Origin: Burkholderiales bacterium
GTDB taxonomy: Bacteria > Pseudomonadota > Gammaproteobacteria > Burkholderiales > Burkholderiaceae_D
Assembly (NCBI GenBank): GCA_016196925.1
Contig: JACPWS010000031.1
Span: 1-64,000 of the forward strand
Length of the DNA stretch: 64,000 bases
Direction of reading: 5' to 3'
Of the stretch, positions 1 to 8,697 are shown piece after piece (position 1 is the stretch's first letter; the number at the start of each line of letters is the position of its first letter). The notes under the pieces were generated by a model that was given only the letters and a program-made list of their open reading frames with translations, was not told where the DNA came from and searched no databases. The position numbers and the translations under genes are program-made.

Positions 1-2918
1 ATCTGGAAGCCGATCTCGTGCATCTCGTCGGACTGGCTGTCGCCCAGCACTTCGCCGGCGCCGCGGATTTCCAGGTCGTGCATCGCCAGGTAGAAACCGC
101 TGCCGAGTTCTTCCATTTGCTGGATCGCTTCCAGCCGCCGGTTCGCTTGCTTGCTGAGGCTTTGAGCATCATTAACCAGCAGATAGGCATAAGCCTGGTG
201 GTGCGAGCGGCCGACGCGGCCGCGCAACTGGTGCAGCTGCGCCAGGCCGAACTTGTCGGCGCGGTGCATGAGGATGGTGTTGGCGGTCGGGACGTCGATG
301 CCGGTTTCGATGATGGTGGTGCACAGCAGGATGTTATGGCGCTGGGCGACGAAATCGCGCATGACTTTTTCCAGCTCGCGCTCATGCATCTGGCCGTGCG
401 CCACCACGATGCGCGCTTCCGGCAACAGCGCTTCCAGCATGGCTTTGCGATTCTGGATGGTCTCGACTTCATTGTGCAGGAAATACACCTGGCCGCCGCG
501 CTTGAGTTCGCGCAGACAGGCTTCGCGGATGACCGAATCGTTTTCGCTGCGCACGAAAGTCTTGATCGCCAGCCGTTTTTGCGGGGCGGTGGCGATCACT
601 GAAAAGTCGCGCAAACCTTCCAGCGCCATGCCCAGCGTGCGCGGTATCGGCGTGGCGGTCAGCGTCAGTACGTCGACTTCGGCGCGCAGAGCCTTCAGCG
701 CTTCTTTCTGACGCACGCCAAAACGGTGCTCTTCGTCGATGATGACCAGACCCAGGCGCGAGAATTTCACGTCGCCCGACAACAGCTTATGGGTGCCGAT
801 CACGATATCGAGCGTGCCGTCTTGCATGCCCTTGATCGCTTGCGTGATTTCCTTGCCGCTGCGGAAGCGCGAGAGCTCGGCGATGCGCACCGGCCAATTG
901 GCGAAACGGTCGGCAAAGGTCTGCGCATGCTGTTCGGCCAGCAGGGTGGTCGGCGCCAGGATCGCGACTTGCTTGCCGCCCATCACCGCGACAAACGCGG
1001 CGCGCAAGGCGACCTCGGTCTTGCCGAAGCCGACGTCGCCGCAGATCAGTCTGTCCATCGGTTTGCCGGAAGTCATGTCGGCTATCACGGCGCTGATCGC
1101 GGCGGCCTGGTCGGCGGTTTCCTCGAAACCGAAACTGTCGGCAAACGCTTCGTAATCATGGGCCGAGTATTCGAAAGCATGGCCAAGTCTGGCGGCGCGC
1201 CGCGCGTACAGGTTCAACAATTCGGCCGCGGTGTCGCGGATTTGCTGGGCCGCTTTGCGCTTGGCTTTTTCCCACTGGCCCGAACCCAGCGTATGCAGCG
1301 GCGCATCTTCCGGCGAGGCGCCGGAATAGCGCGAAATCACATGCAGCTGCGCCACCGGCACATATAGCTTGGTGTCCTTCGCGTATTCCAGATGCAGGAA
1401 TTCGGTCTCGCCTTCGCCGAGGTCCATGCTGATCAGGCCCATGTAGCGGCCTATGCCGTGATTGCTGTGCACTACCGGATCGCCGATCTTGAGTTCGGAC
1501 AAGTCGCGCACCATGTGCTCGACTTGGGTCACGGCTTCTTGTTTCTTGCGGCCGATGCGCTTGCCGCTGCCGGCGTACAGCTCGGCTTCGGTGATGAAGG
1601 CGATGCCATCCGCCAGGATGAAGCCGGCGTGCAGCGGCGCCACGCCCAGCATCAGCTTGGCGTCTGCGGTCTGGAAATCGGCATAGCCTTGGCACAGACT
1701 GAGGCGGATATCGTATTCGTTGAAATACTGTTGCAGGGTTTCGCGCCGGCCCAGGGTTTCGGCGCAGATCAGCACGCGCTTGTCGGTTTGCAGCAAAAAC
1801 GCACGCAGATTGGTCAGCGGGTCGTCGGCGCGGCGGTTCACGGCAATATCGGGCAACAGGCTGGAGATTTCCGACGCAGCGGTTTCGGCGCCGGCCAGCA
1901 CCCAACGCGCCTGCGGTTTCAGCGCGGCAAAAAAATCCTCATCGCGCAGGAATACGCTTTCCGGCGCCAGCACCGGTCGTTCGCGGTCCGATTTCAGGAA
2001 TTGGTAGCGCGAGCGGGTATCGGTCCAAAAGCGCTTGATCGCCTCGTCGATATCGCCGAGCAAGGCGAAATGCGGGTTGGCGGGCAGATAGTCGAGCAGG
2101 GTGGCGGTTTGTTCGAAAAACAGCGGCAGGTAATATTCGATGCCGGCCGAAGCGATGCCATTGCCGATATCCTTGTAGATGGCCGAGCGCGAAGGATCGC
2201 CTTCAAACGTTTCGCGCCAGCGGCTGCGGAAAGCGCTGCGCGCCGCCTCGTCCATCGGGAATTCGCGCCCCGGCAACAGCCGCACTTCCTTGACCGGATA
2301 CAGCGAACGCTGCGTATCGGCGTCGAAGCTGCGGATGGTTTCTATGCTGTCGCCGAACAGATCGAGCCGGTAAGGCAGCACCGAGCCCATCGGGAATAAG
2401 TCGATCAGGCCGCCGCGCACCGAGTATTCGCCGGGCGACATCACCTGGTTCACATGGGCGTAACCGGCCAGCGTCAGCTGCGCCTTGAGCTTGGCCTCAT
2501 CGAGCGTGTCGCCTTGCTTGAAAAAGAAGGTGTAGGCCGCCAGAAACGCCGGCGGCGCCATGCGCAGCAGGGCCGTGCTGGCCGGCACCAGCAATACATC
2601 GCAATTGCCGTTCTGGATTTCATGCAGGGTCGCCAGCCGCTCGGACACCAGATCCTGATGCGGCGAAAACGCATCGTAGGGCAGGGTTTCCCAATCGGGC
2701 AGCAGGCGGCAGCGCAGTTCAGTATTGAACCAGGGTATTTCGTCGAGCAATCTTTGCGCGTCGCCGGGATTGGCGACGAATACCGTCAACATGCGGCGTT
2801 CCGCCTTGAGTGTGCGGGCAGCCTGCGCTAAGGTGTAGGCATCGGCCGAGCCGTGCAGAGACGGCAGCGCCATTTTATGGCCGGGTTTCGCCAGGGAATT
2901 ACTGAAGTTAAATGACAT
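1..2918 (-). CDS. mfd: Transcription-repair coupling factor Mfd (3' end cut by window)
   Basis: Mfd is a DNA translocase that removes RNA polymerase stalled at lesions and recruits UvrA for nucleotide excision repair. About 972 codons are present. The last 170-190 residues of the usual ~1150, the regulatory C-terminal domain, lie beyond the left edge. The chosen start, MSFNFSNSLAKPG, is the most upstream ATG in frame. The N-terminal UvrB-like region follows, then the helicase core: Walker A VGFGKTE near residue 630 and motif II IIDEEHRFG near residue 724. The last visible stretch contains LEIRGAGEVLGDSQS, typical of the second RecA-like domain. It is divergent from ispD, with about 110 bp between. 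Recognition is certain; only the true end is unseen. Confidence 0.97.
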   Translation of the reverse strand, partial: MSFNFSNSLAKPGHKMALPSLHGSADAYTLAQAARTLKAERRMLTVFVANPGDAQRLLDEIPWFNTELRCRLLPDWETLPYDAFSPHQDLVSERLATLHEIQNGNCDVLLVPASTALLRMAPPAFLAAYTFFFKQGDTLDEAKLKAQLTLAGYAHVNQVMSPGEYSVRGGLIDLFPMGSVLPYRLDLFGDSIETIRSFDADTQRSLYPVKEVRLLPGREFPMDEAARSAFRSRWRETFEGDPSRSAIYKDIGNGIASAGIEYYLPLFFEQTATLLDYLPANPHFALLGDIDEAIKRFWTDTRSRYQFLKSDRERPVLAPESVFLRDEDFFAALKPQARWVLAGAETAASEISSLLPDIAVNRRADDPLTNLRAFLLQTDKRVLICAETLGRRETLQQYFNEYDIRLSLCQGYADFQTADAKLMLGVAPLHAGFILADGIAFITEAELYAGSGKRIGRKKQEAVTQVEHMVRDLSELKIGDPVVHSNHGIGRYMGLISMDLGEGETEFLHLEYAKDTKLYVPVAQLHVISRYSGASPEDAPLHTLGSGQWEKAKRKAAQQIRDTAAELLNLYARRAARLGHAFEYSAHDYEAFADSFGFEETADQAAAISAVIADMTSGKPMDRLICGDVGFGKTEVALRAAFVAVMGGKQVAILAPTTLLAEQHAQTFADRFANWPVRIAELSRFRSGKEITQAIKGMQDGTLDIVIGTHKLLSGDVKFSRLGLVIIDEEHRFGVRQKEALKALRAEVDVLTLTATPIPRTLGMALEGLRDFSVIATAPQKRLAIKTFVRSENDSVIREACLRELKRGGQVYFLHNEVETIQNRKAMLEALLPEARIVVAHGQMHERELEKVMRDFVAQRHNILLCTTIIETGIDVPTANTILMHRADKFGLAQLHQLRGRVGRSHHQAYAYLLVNDAQSLSKQANRRLEAIQQMEELGSGFYLAMHDLEIRGAGEVLGDSQSDEMHEIGFQ

Positions 2919-3027
2919 TGCGGTCGGACAAGAGGACGCCGCAGACTGCGGCATCGAATGGCGGTTAAAATGTGTGCCTCATTATAAACGAAGGCGCTGC
3001 CTCGTTTTTGCTCATCACGGTCAAATC

Positions 3028-3771
3028 ATGAATTCACCAGATCAAGCGCATACTCAAGCGCATACTCAAGTTCATTTACGAGATTCGGCGCCGCGATATG
3101 TGGCTCTGATACCGGCGGCCGGCGTCGGCGCCCGCATGGGCGGAGCGCTGCCGAAACAATATATGGAAGTGCGCGGCAAGTCTATCTTGCGGCGCACGGT
3201 GGATGCGTTTCTGAGATATTCGCGCGTCGCGCATACCTATGTCGTAGTCAGCCCGGACGATGCTTATGTGGATCATGTTCTGGCGGATTCACGGCATCTG
3301 ACGGTGTTACGCTGCGGCGGCGCCACCCGCCGCGACAGCGTGCGGAATGGCTTGCGCCATCTGCAGGCCATGCTGGCGCCCGACGACTGGGTGCTGGTGC
3401 ATGACGCCGCCCGCCCGGGCTTGAATATGGAATTGCTGTCCAGGCTGATCGACAATGTCGGCGGACACGCGGTCGGCGGTTTGCTCGCTCTGCCGGTGGT
3501 CGACACCGTCAAGCGCGTGGTCGGCGACAAGCTGGAAACCGTGGCGCGCGACGGTTTGTGGCTGGCCCAGACGCCGCAAATGTTCCGTTACCGATTGCTG
3601 TGCGACGCCCTCGACGCGGCGGCCGAAGTGACCGCAGTGACCGATGAATCGAGCGCCGTCGAGGCGGCCGGTTACGCGCCGCTGCTGGTGGAAGGCCATG
3701 CCTGCAACCTGAAAGTGACGCAGCCATCCGATCTGGAGCTGGTCCAACATTTCCTGAAAGCTAAAGAATAA
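3028..3771 (+). CDS. ispD: 2-C-methyl-D-erythritol 4-phosphate cytidylyltransferase
   Basis: IspD transfers CMP from CTP to methylerythritol phosphate, the third step of the MEP isoprenoid pathway, in the cytoplasm. The protein has 247 residues from the ATG at 3028. An in-frame ATG at 2974 would add 18 residues unlike the family. The nucleotide-binding signature [10 protein letters not shown] lies at residues 30-39, followed by [13 protein letters not shown] and AQTPQMF are also present. The N-terminus has a small tail coded by a tandem 12-bp repeat (QAHTQAHT, residues 6-13) before the conserved fold. The stop codon overlaps the ispF start by one base (TAATG), so the two are translationally coupled. 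Confidence 0.96.
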   Translation: MNSPDQAHTQAHTQVHLRDSAPRYVALIPAAGVGARMGGALPKQYMEVRGKSILRRTVDAFLRYSRVAHTYVVVSPDDAYVDHVLADSRHLTVLRCGGATRRDSVRNGLRHLQAMLAPDDWVLVHDAARPGLNMELLSRLIDNVGGHAVGGLLALPVVDTVKRVVGDKLETVARDGLWLAQTPQMFRYRLLCDALDAAAEVTAVTDESSAVEAAGYAPLLVEGHACNLKVTQPSDLELVQHFLKAKE

Positions 3772-4277
3772 TGTCTGCAAGTATCACTTCTTTCCCTCCT
3801 TTTCGCATCGGCCAGGGCTACGACTGTCACGCCCTGGTGCCGGGGCGCAAGCTGATTATCGGCGGCGTCGACATTCCGCACTGCACCGGTCTGCTCGGCC
3901 ATTCCGACGCCGATGTCTTATTGCATGCGATCACCGATGCCTTGTTCGGCGCGGCCGGCCTCGGCGATATCGGCCGCCATTTTCCCGACACCGATACGCG
4001 CTTTGCCGGCGCCGATTCGCGTGTCTTGCTGCGCGGGGCAGTGGAGCGCTTGCATGCGGCCGGCTACCGTGTCGGCAATCTGGACGCCACCATCATCGCC
4101 CAGACGCCGAAGATGGCGCCGCATATCGCCGCCATGGTCGCCCATGTGGCCGCCGATTTACGGGTGGAAACGGGCCAGGTGAATATCAAGGCGAAAACCA
4201 ATGAGCGCCTCGGTTATCTCGGGCGCGAAGAGGGCATCGCCGCCGAGGCGGTGGCGCTGGTGTTCCGCTCCGCTTAG
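3771..4277 (+). CDS. ispF: 2-C-methyl-D-erythritol 2,4-cyclodiphosphate synthase
   Basis: IspF cyclises the CDP-methylerythritol phosphate made by IspE, releasing CMP; it works as a cytoplasmic trimer in the MEP pathway. At 168 residues it has the usual length plus a short N-terminal lead. The metal ligands are visible as D18 and H20 in GQGYDCHAL and H52 in [13 protein letters not shown], matching Asp8, His10 and His42 of the E. coli enzyme. FPDTD and the C-terminal [15 protein letters not shown] are also conserved. It directly follows ispD with a one-base overlap. Confidence 0.97.
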   Translation: MSASITSFPPFRIGQGYDCHALVPGRKLIIGGVDIPHCTGLLGHSDADVLLHAITDALFGAAGLGDIGRHFPDTDTRFAGADSRVLLRGAVERLHAAGYRVGNLDATIIAQTPKMAPHIAAMVAHVAADLRVETGQVNIKAKTNERLGYLGREEGIAAEAVALVFRSA

Positions 4278-4316
4278 GGCTAGACTAAGATCGTGGATTA
4301 ACGAAGGAGAGCAAGT

Positions 4317-4589
4317 ATGCAACAGCAAAATCTGAAACAGCTACTCAAGCATTTGCACGAAGAGTTACAGGGAACCAGACAGCTGGATGAGGAATTGAAG
4401 CTCATCCTGCAGGAGTTGAATCAGGATATACAACAAGTGCTGGACAGGGATGCGAATGCGGACGACCCGGTATTCGCCGCCCTGAGCGAGCGTTCGCAAG
4501 CCTTGTCGGCCAAGTTTGCGGCCCAGCACCCGAAGCTGGAACCGGTATTGCGCGAACTGGGCGATATGCTGGAAAAAATGGGCGTGTAG
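4317..4589 (+). CDS. DUF4404 family small protein
   Basis: This 90-residue acidic protein is almost entirely helical, with leucine and glutamine spacing that suggests a short coiled coil (LKQLLKHLHEELQ at the N-terminus). It resembles the DUF4404 family, small proteobacterial proteins of unknown role. The ribosome site GAAGGAGAG precedes the ATG by a few bases. It lies 39 bp after ispF and may be cotranscribed, and it ends at a strong terminator. No catalytic residues are apparent. The family assignment is from pattern recognition and the function is unknown. Confidence 0.75.
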   Translation: MQQQNLKQLLKHLHEELQGTRQLDEELKLILQELNQDIQQVLDRDANADDPVFAALSERSQALSAKFAAQHPKLEPVLRELGDMLEKMGV

Positions 4590-4602
4590 CCCTTGCCGCA
4601 TG

Positions 4603-4641
4603 AAAAAAGCCCGCCGGATCTGATTCCGGCGGGCTTTTTTT
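4603..4641. terminator. Bidirectional rho-independent terminator
   Basis: GC-rich stem AGCCCGCCGG/CCGGCGGGCT with a short loop, A-tract on the left and T-tract on the right. It lies between the convergent DUF4404 gene and the alcohol dehydrogenase gene and could serve both. Confidence 0.92.
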
Positions 4642-4658
4642 CATGCGGACGCTGCGGT

Positions 4659-5819
4659 CTATAGACTCAATTCCAACACCTGGCGGCTGATTTCCAGGGT
4701 CACATCGCGTTTTTCGCCGAGCGCTACCATGCGATGACTTTCCAGCGCAGACAAAATCGGCGCGATATGCGTCGCGTTTAAGTCGTAGTCGGCCAGCCGC
4801 GTCTTGACGCCCATTTGCTCGAAGAAATCCTGGGTGTACTCTATCGCCGCGGCGATGCGGCTATCTTCGTCGCCGTCGAGCAAACCCCAGACGCGCGCAG
4901 CGTATTGCAAGAGCTTGGCGCGCTTGGCTTCCTTGCGGATTCTGAGCATGCTGGGCAAGATAATCGCCAGCGTCTGGGCGTGATCTATGCCATGCAGGGC
5001 GGTCAGTTCATGGCCCAGCATATGGGTGGCCCAGTCTTGCGGCACACCGGTGGAAATCAAGCCGTTCAAGGCCATGCAGGCGCACCACATCAGGTTGGCG
5101 CGCACCGCGTAATCTTGCGGCCTGGCCAGCACTTGCGGCCCTTGTTCTATCAGGGTCAGCAGCAAGCCTTCGGCAAAGCGGTCTTGTAGCGGGGCATTGA
5201 CCGGGTAAGTCAGGTATTGCTCCATCACATGCACAAAGGCGTCGACGACGCCGTTGCCGACCTGGCGCAAGGGCAGGCTGAAGGTGGTGGCAGGGTCGAG
5301 CACCGAGAAACGCGGAAAGCAGTGGCGGCTGGAAAACGCCATCTTGGCTTGCAAGGACTTGCGGGTGACTACGGCGCCGCTATTCATTTCGGAGCCGGTG
5401 GCCGGTAGCGTCAGGACGCTGCCGAAAGGCAGGGCGCAGCGGACGTTGTTGCCGCGCTTTTCCAGGATGGCCCAGGGTTCGGCGCCTTCAAACAGGGCGG
5501 CTGCGGCGATAAATTTGGTGCCGTCGATGACGGAGCCGCCGCCTACCGCCAGCAAGAAATCGATGCGCTCGCGTTTGACCAGTGCCACCGCCCGCATCAG
5601 GGTTTCGTAGCTGGGATTGGGCTCTATGCCGCCGAATTCCGTGACCCGACGCGTACCGAGCGCCGCCATGACTTGCCCGAACACGCCGTTTTGCTTGATG
5701 CTGCCGCCGCCGTACAAGAGCAGCACGCTGGCGTCGGCCGGAATATGCTGATTCAGGTCGGCGATGCGTCCCTGTCCGAACAGGATATGGGTGGGATTGT
5801 AAAAATCGAAATTCTGCAT
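4659..5819 (-). CDS. Iron-containing alcohol dehydrogenase (YqhD/BDH type)
   Basis: This is a group III, metal-dependent NAD(P)-linked alcohol dehydrogenase, 386 residues from the ATG at 5819, which has a good ribosome site (GAGGAGA). An in-frame extension upstream is not family-like. The dinucleotide-binding motifs are LLYGGGSIKQNG and AVGGGSVIDGTKF. The metal-ligand region is NGVVDAFVHVMEQY plus the histidines of HMLGHELTALHGIDHAQ. The family (YqhD, butanol dehydrogenase) reduces short- and medium-chain aldehydes using NADPH and often helps detoxify aldehydes. Substrate cannot be read from sequence. It stands alone, convergent with the gene on its left. Confidence 0.9.
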   Translation of the reverse strand: MQNFDFYNPTHILFGQGRIADLNQHIPADASVLLLYGGGSIKQNGVFGQVMAALGTRRVTEFGGIEPNPSYETLMRAVALVKRERIDFLLAVGGGSVIDGTKFIAAAALFEGAEPWAILEKRGNNVRCALPFGSVLTLPATGSEMNSGAVVTRKSLQAKMAFSSRHCFPRFSVLDPATTFSLPLRQVGNGVVDAFVHVMEQYLTYPVNAPLQDRFAEGLLLTLIEQGPQVLARPQDYAVRANLMWCACMALNGLISTGVPQDWATHMLGHELTALHGIDHAQTLAIILPSMLRIRKEAKRAKLLQYAARVWGLLDGDEDSRIAAAIEYTQDFFEQMGVKTRLADYDLNATHIAPILSALESHRMVALGEKRDVTLEISRQVLELSL

Positions 5820-5899
5820 GGGCTCTCCTCGAAAAAAACACATCTTAGCGCAAGCGCAAAATCTTGACCGGGCGCACAATTTTCCGGTATTTGCTTGCC

Positions 5900-6652
5900 T
5901 TAAGCGGCTAAAAATAGGAAAACGGTCGGCTTTTTGTGGAAATCCGGCATGCGCCTGGCTTCCAGGCGCGCCTTCCATTCGCTCGCGCTGCGCGTCTGCA
6001 GCGATTCCGAGGGCAGGGTCAGGTCGGTCGCCACGCAAATCAGGGTGTTCGGGTGACAGGCATGCGCCAGCGCTTCCAGCATGGCGGCGTTGCGGTAGGG
6101 GGTTTCTATCAAGAGCTGGGTCTGTTTTTCTTTTTTCGAGCGTTCATCGAGTTCCTTGATGCGCTTGCTGCGCAGCGCGGCATCGGTCGGCAGGTAGCCG
6201 TGAAACGCGAAGCTCTGGCCATTCAAGCCGCTGCCCATCAGCGCCAGTAACAGCGAAGAAGGGCCGACCAGCGGCCGCACGCAGATGGCGCGCTGATGCG
6301 CCAGCCGCACCAGGTTGGCGCCAGGGTCGGCTACCGCCGGCACCCCGGCTTCCGAAATCAGGCCGACATCGTGCCCTTGCAGCAAGGGCGCCAGCAAGGC
6401 GTCCAGCGCTTGCGGCGGCGTGTTGACGTTCAGCTCGCTGATCTGGATATCTTGTATCGCATGGCGGAGCGGATGCCTTTGCGCCAGCAGTTTCAGGTAG
6501 GCGCGCGTGGTCTTGGCGTTTTCGGCGACGAAGTGGCCGAGCTCGGACGACAGGGCTTGCACCGTTTCGGGAATAATGCTCGCCAGCAAGTTATCCTGCT
6601 GCGCCTCGGGTACGCCCAGGGTATTGGGGATGAGATAAAGTGTGCCTGCCAT
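5900..6652 (-). CDS. SAM-dependent methyltransferase, tetrapyrrole methylase fold (RsmI-like paralogue)
   Basis: The 250-residue protein has the tetrapyrrole methylase fold shared with RsmI, the 16S rRNA C1402 2'-O-methyltransferase. Family signatures are GTLYLIPNTLG at the N-terminus, GLISEAGVPAVADPGANLV near residues 95-115, VGPSSLLLALMGSG, and FHGYLP with ETPYRN. It differs from true RsmI at the N-terminus (RsmI usually has LYVVATPIGN) and in the shorter C-terminus. Betaproteobacteria often carry this paralogue beside maf and yceD, as here. It probably methylates an RNA or small molecule; the substrate is unknown. Confidence 0.85.
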   Translation of the reverse strand: MAGTLYLIPNTLGVPEAQQDNLLASIIPETVQALSSELGHFVAENAKTTRAYLKLLAQRHPLRHAIQDIQISELNVNTPPQALDALLAPLLQGHDVGLISEAGVPAVADPGANLVRLAHQRAICVRPLVGPSSLLLALMGSGLNGQSFAFHGYLPTDAALRSKRIKELDERSKKEKQTQLLIETPYRNAAMLEALAHACHPNTLICVATDLTLPSESLQTRSASEWKARLEARRMPDFHKKPTVFLFLAA

Positions 6653-6678
6653 AAGAGCTTTTCTGAAATAGATACCAG

Positions 6679-6839
6679 GAGCCTGTCGGACTTAGGAATC
6701 GTCGGCTGCAAAATCACCTGAGCGGCGCATATTTCACCGGCTTTTTGGTCAATGTCTCGATATTGACGCTGCAAATCCGGCAAAATCTTCGCTCGCCCAG
6801 CCGATTTTTCGCTTCGACGACCTAAGCTCGACAGGCGCC
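6679..6839. repeat. Inverted-repeat element, about 160 bp, possible MITE or structured repeat
   Basis: The ends are imperfect inverted repeats. The left arm begins GCCTGTCGGACTTAGG and continues with TCGTCG and then AAAATC. The reverse complement of the right arm begins GCCTGTCGAGCTTAGG and continues the same way. The arms stay similar for about 45 bases each. A small inner hairpin (GTCAAT...ATTGAC, 6748-6767) lies near the middle. No coding gene is credible inside. It fills the gap between maf and the methyltransferase gene. The structure is seen directly; mobility is inferred. Confidence 0.7.
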
Positions 6840-6840
6840 C

Positions 6841-6906
6841 AGGGGAGTAATTTAAATGTGCCTTATTTTATCTTGGCGGCAGCATGAAAAAACGACATAC
6901 TCCCCT
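6841..6906. repeat. AGGGGAGTA / TACTCCCCT inverted motif pair
   Basis: AGGGGAGTA (6841-6849) is mirrored by TACTCCCCT (6898-6906), about 48 bp apart; the second copy runs into the maf stop codon. The motif ACATACTCCCC recurs near 29.85 kb, 44.86 kb and 44.93 kb, so it looks like a dispersed family in this genome. Confidence 0.55.
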
Positions 6907-7517
6907 TAAACCTTGAAAAATGGGAGGCCGGCGCGGCGCAGCATGGTGGTCAGCGCGATCAGCGGCAGGCCGGTCAGCGCGGTCGGGTCGCTGCTGCTGA
7001 TGCCGGACAGGATCGCGATGCCCAGGCCCTCATTTTTGGCGCTGCCGGCGCAGTCGTATGGCTGCTCTATGCGCAGATAGGCATCCAGCTCGGCGTCGCC
7101 GAGGTCGCGGAAGCTGACGACGGCAGTGACATCCTCGATTTGCAGGCGTTGCGGGGCCTGGTCGCGGCCGTCCAGCAGGCAGAGCGCAGTGTGAAATACG
7201 ACCTGGCGGCCGCGCATCATTTGCAATTGCTTCAAGGCATACGCGTGGTTGCCGGGCTTGCCGATTTGCACGCCATCGAGCGTCGCGACCTGGTCCGAGC
7301 CTATCACTAATGCGCCCGGCGCCAGCGCCGCGATGGCGGCCGCTTTTTGTTGCGCTAGCCGCAAGGCGGTCTGTACCGGCGACTCGCCGGCGGCCGGCGT
7401 TTCGTCGAGATCGGGTGCCATGCTTTCGAAGGGCAGGCGCAGGCGCGACAATAATTCCCGGCGATAAACTGAACTGGAGGCTAAAATAAGGCGCGGCGTG
7501 GTCTGGTTTGTTGGCAT
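6906..7517 (-). CDS. Maf family nucleotide pyrophosphatase (YceF type)
   Basis: Maf proteins hydrolyse non-canonical nucleoside triphosphates to monophosphates plus pyrophosphate. The YceF branch prefers 7-methyl-GTP. About 203 residues from the ATG at 7517; a TTG three codons upstream is possible. Visible signatures are ILASSSVYRRELLSRL at the N-terminus, DLDETPAAGESP, the catalytic IGSDQVATLDG and IGKPG. The subtype is supported by SDQV followed by LDG, as in YceF. It is divergent from yceD, as is common in proteobacteria. Confidence 0.9.
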   Translation of the reverse strand: MPTNQTTPRLILASSSVYRRELLSRLRLPFESMAPDLDETPAAGESPVQTALRLAQQKAAAIAALAPGALVIGSDQVATLDGVQIGKPGNHAYALKQLQMMRGRQVVFHTALCLLDGRDQAPQRLQIEDVTAVVSFRDLGDAELDAYLRIEQPYDCAGSAKNEGLGIAILSGISSSDPTALTGLPLIALTTMLRRAGLPFFKV

Positions 7518-7573
7518 TTTGGACAAATTTTAGCTTGACGAAGTCGCGACGTGGTAAAAAACGCGGCGAGCCT

Positions 7574-7603
7574 TTGACTAGTAAGGTGTAATCCTGTTAT
7601 TAT
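7574..7603 (+). promoter_or_regulatory. Sigma-70 type promoter for yceD-rpmF
   Basis: TTGACT (7574-7579), an 18-base spacer and TATTAT (7598-7603), ending 28 bases before the yceD ATG. Near-consensus boxes make this the likely promoter for yceD and rpmF. Confidence 0.75.
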
Positions 7604-7631
7604 CGCAGGTTTTCTGGGTTCAAATAATCCT

Positions 7632-8141
7632 ATGCAAGCTTTTGTGATCGACGCTTTCTCGTTTTGCCAGCAAGAAGAACAGCAATCGGGTACCATGCTG
7701 ATCGCAGATTTACCGCGCCTTTCCAAGGAATGCGCAAGCACCGCAGGTGCTTTGAGCTGGTCTTTGGCCGGTAGCAAGGATAAACTCGGTCATCCGCAGT
7801 TGATGCTGACTGTGGCCGGCAGTGTGCAATTGATGTGCCAGCGTTGTCTGACACCGTTTGCATTCGAGATAGACTCGGAATCGATATTGATACTTGCTAG
7901 AAGCGAAGATAATGCCGATGAAATTGAGGCATTGCTAGCCGATGACGAGGTTGATGTAGTAGTAGGCAGCAAGGCATTCAAGGTCGTGGACTTGATCGAG
8001 GATGAAATGTTGTTGGCAATACCCCAATCGCCCAAGCATGCAGTATGCCCAGATGAGCAATCCGGGGCAGCGGTTGACGCAGAAGCGAGTAAGAAGGAAT
8101 CGCCATTCGCTGTTCTGAAAAAGATCAATGGGCGTACCTAG
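7632..8141 (+). CDS. yceD: YceD/DUF177 protein, 23S rRNA accumulation factor
   Basis: YceD family proteins are needed for normal 23S rRNA accumulation and almost always sit just before rpmF, as here. The protein has 169 residues. The conserved CQRC segment (C69 and C72, in LMCQRCLTPF) is present. An acidic middle (residues 95-115) and the C-terminal motif SPFAVLKKI follow, all typical of the family. Biochemical role is poorly known; the name rests on family and neighbour. A strong promoter lies immediately upstream. Confidence 0.92.
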   Translation: MQAFVIDAFSFCQQEEQQSGTMLIADLPRLSKECASTAGALSWSLAGSKDKLGHPQLMLTVAGSVQLMCQRCLTPFAFEIDSESILILARSEDNADEIEALLADDEVDVVVGSKAFKVVDLIEDEMLLAIPQSPKHAVCPDEQSGAAVDAEASKKESPFAVLKKINGRT

Positions 8142-8266
8142 TGGCATTATTCTGAAAAAACACTCAGGTCGAAGTATTGTTAGGGATTCTTGGTTGGCGA
8201 TGTCCGCATTTTTCAACCAGGTGTGTTAAATTTTTAGAGATATTTTTTGAAGTATTAGGAGTTATC

Positions 8267-8449
8267 ATGGCCGTTCAGCAAAACAAAAAATCACCATCCA
8301 AGCGTGGTATGCACCGTTCTCACGATTTCTTGACTGCACCGCAGTTGGGTATCGAGCCAACCACCGGCGAAACACATATGCGTCATCACATCAGCCCAAA
8401 TGGCTTTTACCGTGGTCGTAAAGTATTGAAAACCAAGAACGACGAATAA
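8267..8449 (+). CDS. rpmF: 50S ribosomal protein L32
   Basis: L32 is a 60-residue structural protein of the large ribosomal subunit. The sequence starts [20 protein letters not shown] and ends with [12 protein letters not shown], both typical of proteobacterial L32. The ATG at 8267 is preceded by TAGGAG; longer in-frame starts are not family-like. The zinc-binding cysteines found in some L32 proteins are absent, so this is a C-minus form. It is followed by a terminator, so downstream plsX is probably transcribed partly by readthrough or from its own promoter. Confidence 0.97.
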   Translation: MAVQQNKKSPSKRGMHRSHDFLTAPQLGIEPTTGETHMRHHISPNGFYRGRKVLKTKNDE

Positions 8450-8466
8450 TTTTCGTTCTCGGTGAT

Positions 8467-8508
8467 AAAGCGGCGTAACGAGTCTCGTACTTGACGCCGC
8501 TTTTTTTT
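8467..8508 (+). terminator. Rho-independent terminator after rpmF
   Basis: Stem AAAGCGGCGT/ACGCCGCTTT with a 17-base loop and a run of T residues. It separates rpmF from plsX. Confidence 0.88.
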
Positions 8509-8697
8509 ACGCCGGCAGCATCTGGCGCGCGCAATTTTTACGGCAAATCAAAAGGACTATCGACAGAGGATGGTTTGGAAGTGCGATAGTATTTCTGATT
8601 TGCAATGAAATTGCCGGATTCAATCAATGTAAACCGAGATGTTTTCTTGCCCGGTTTGATAAACTGGGTGTTTCGGCTTGAAGTTTAGTATCACTAC

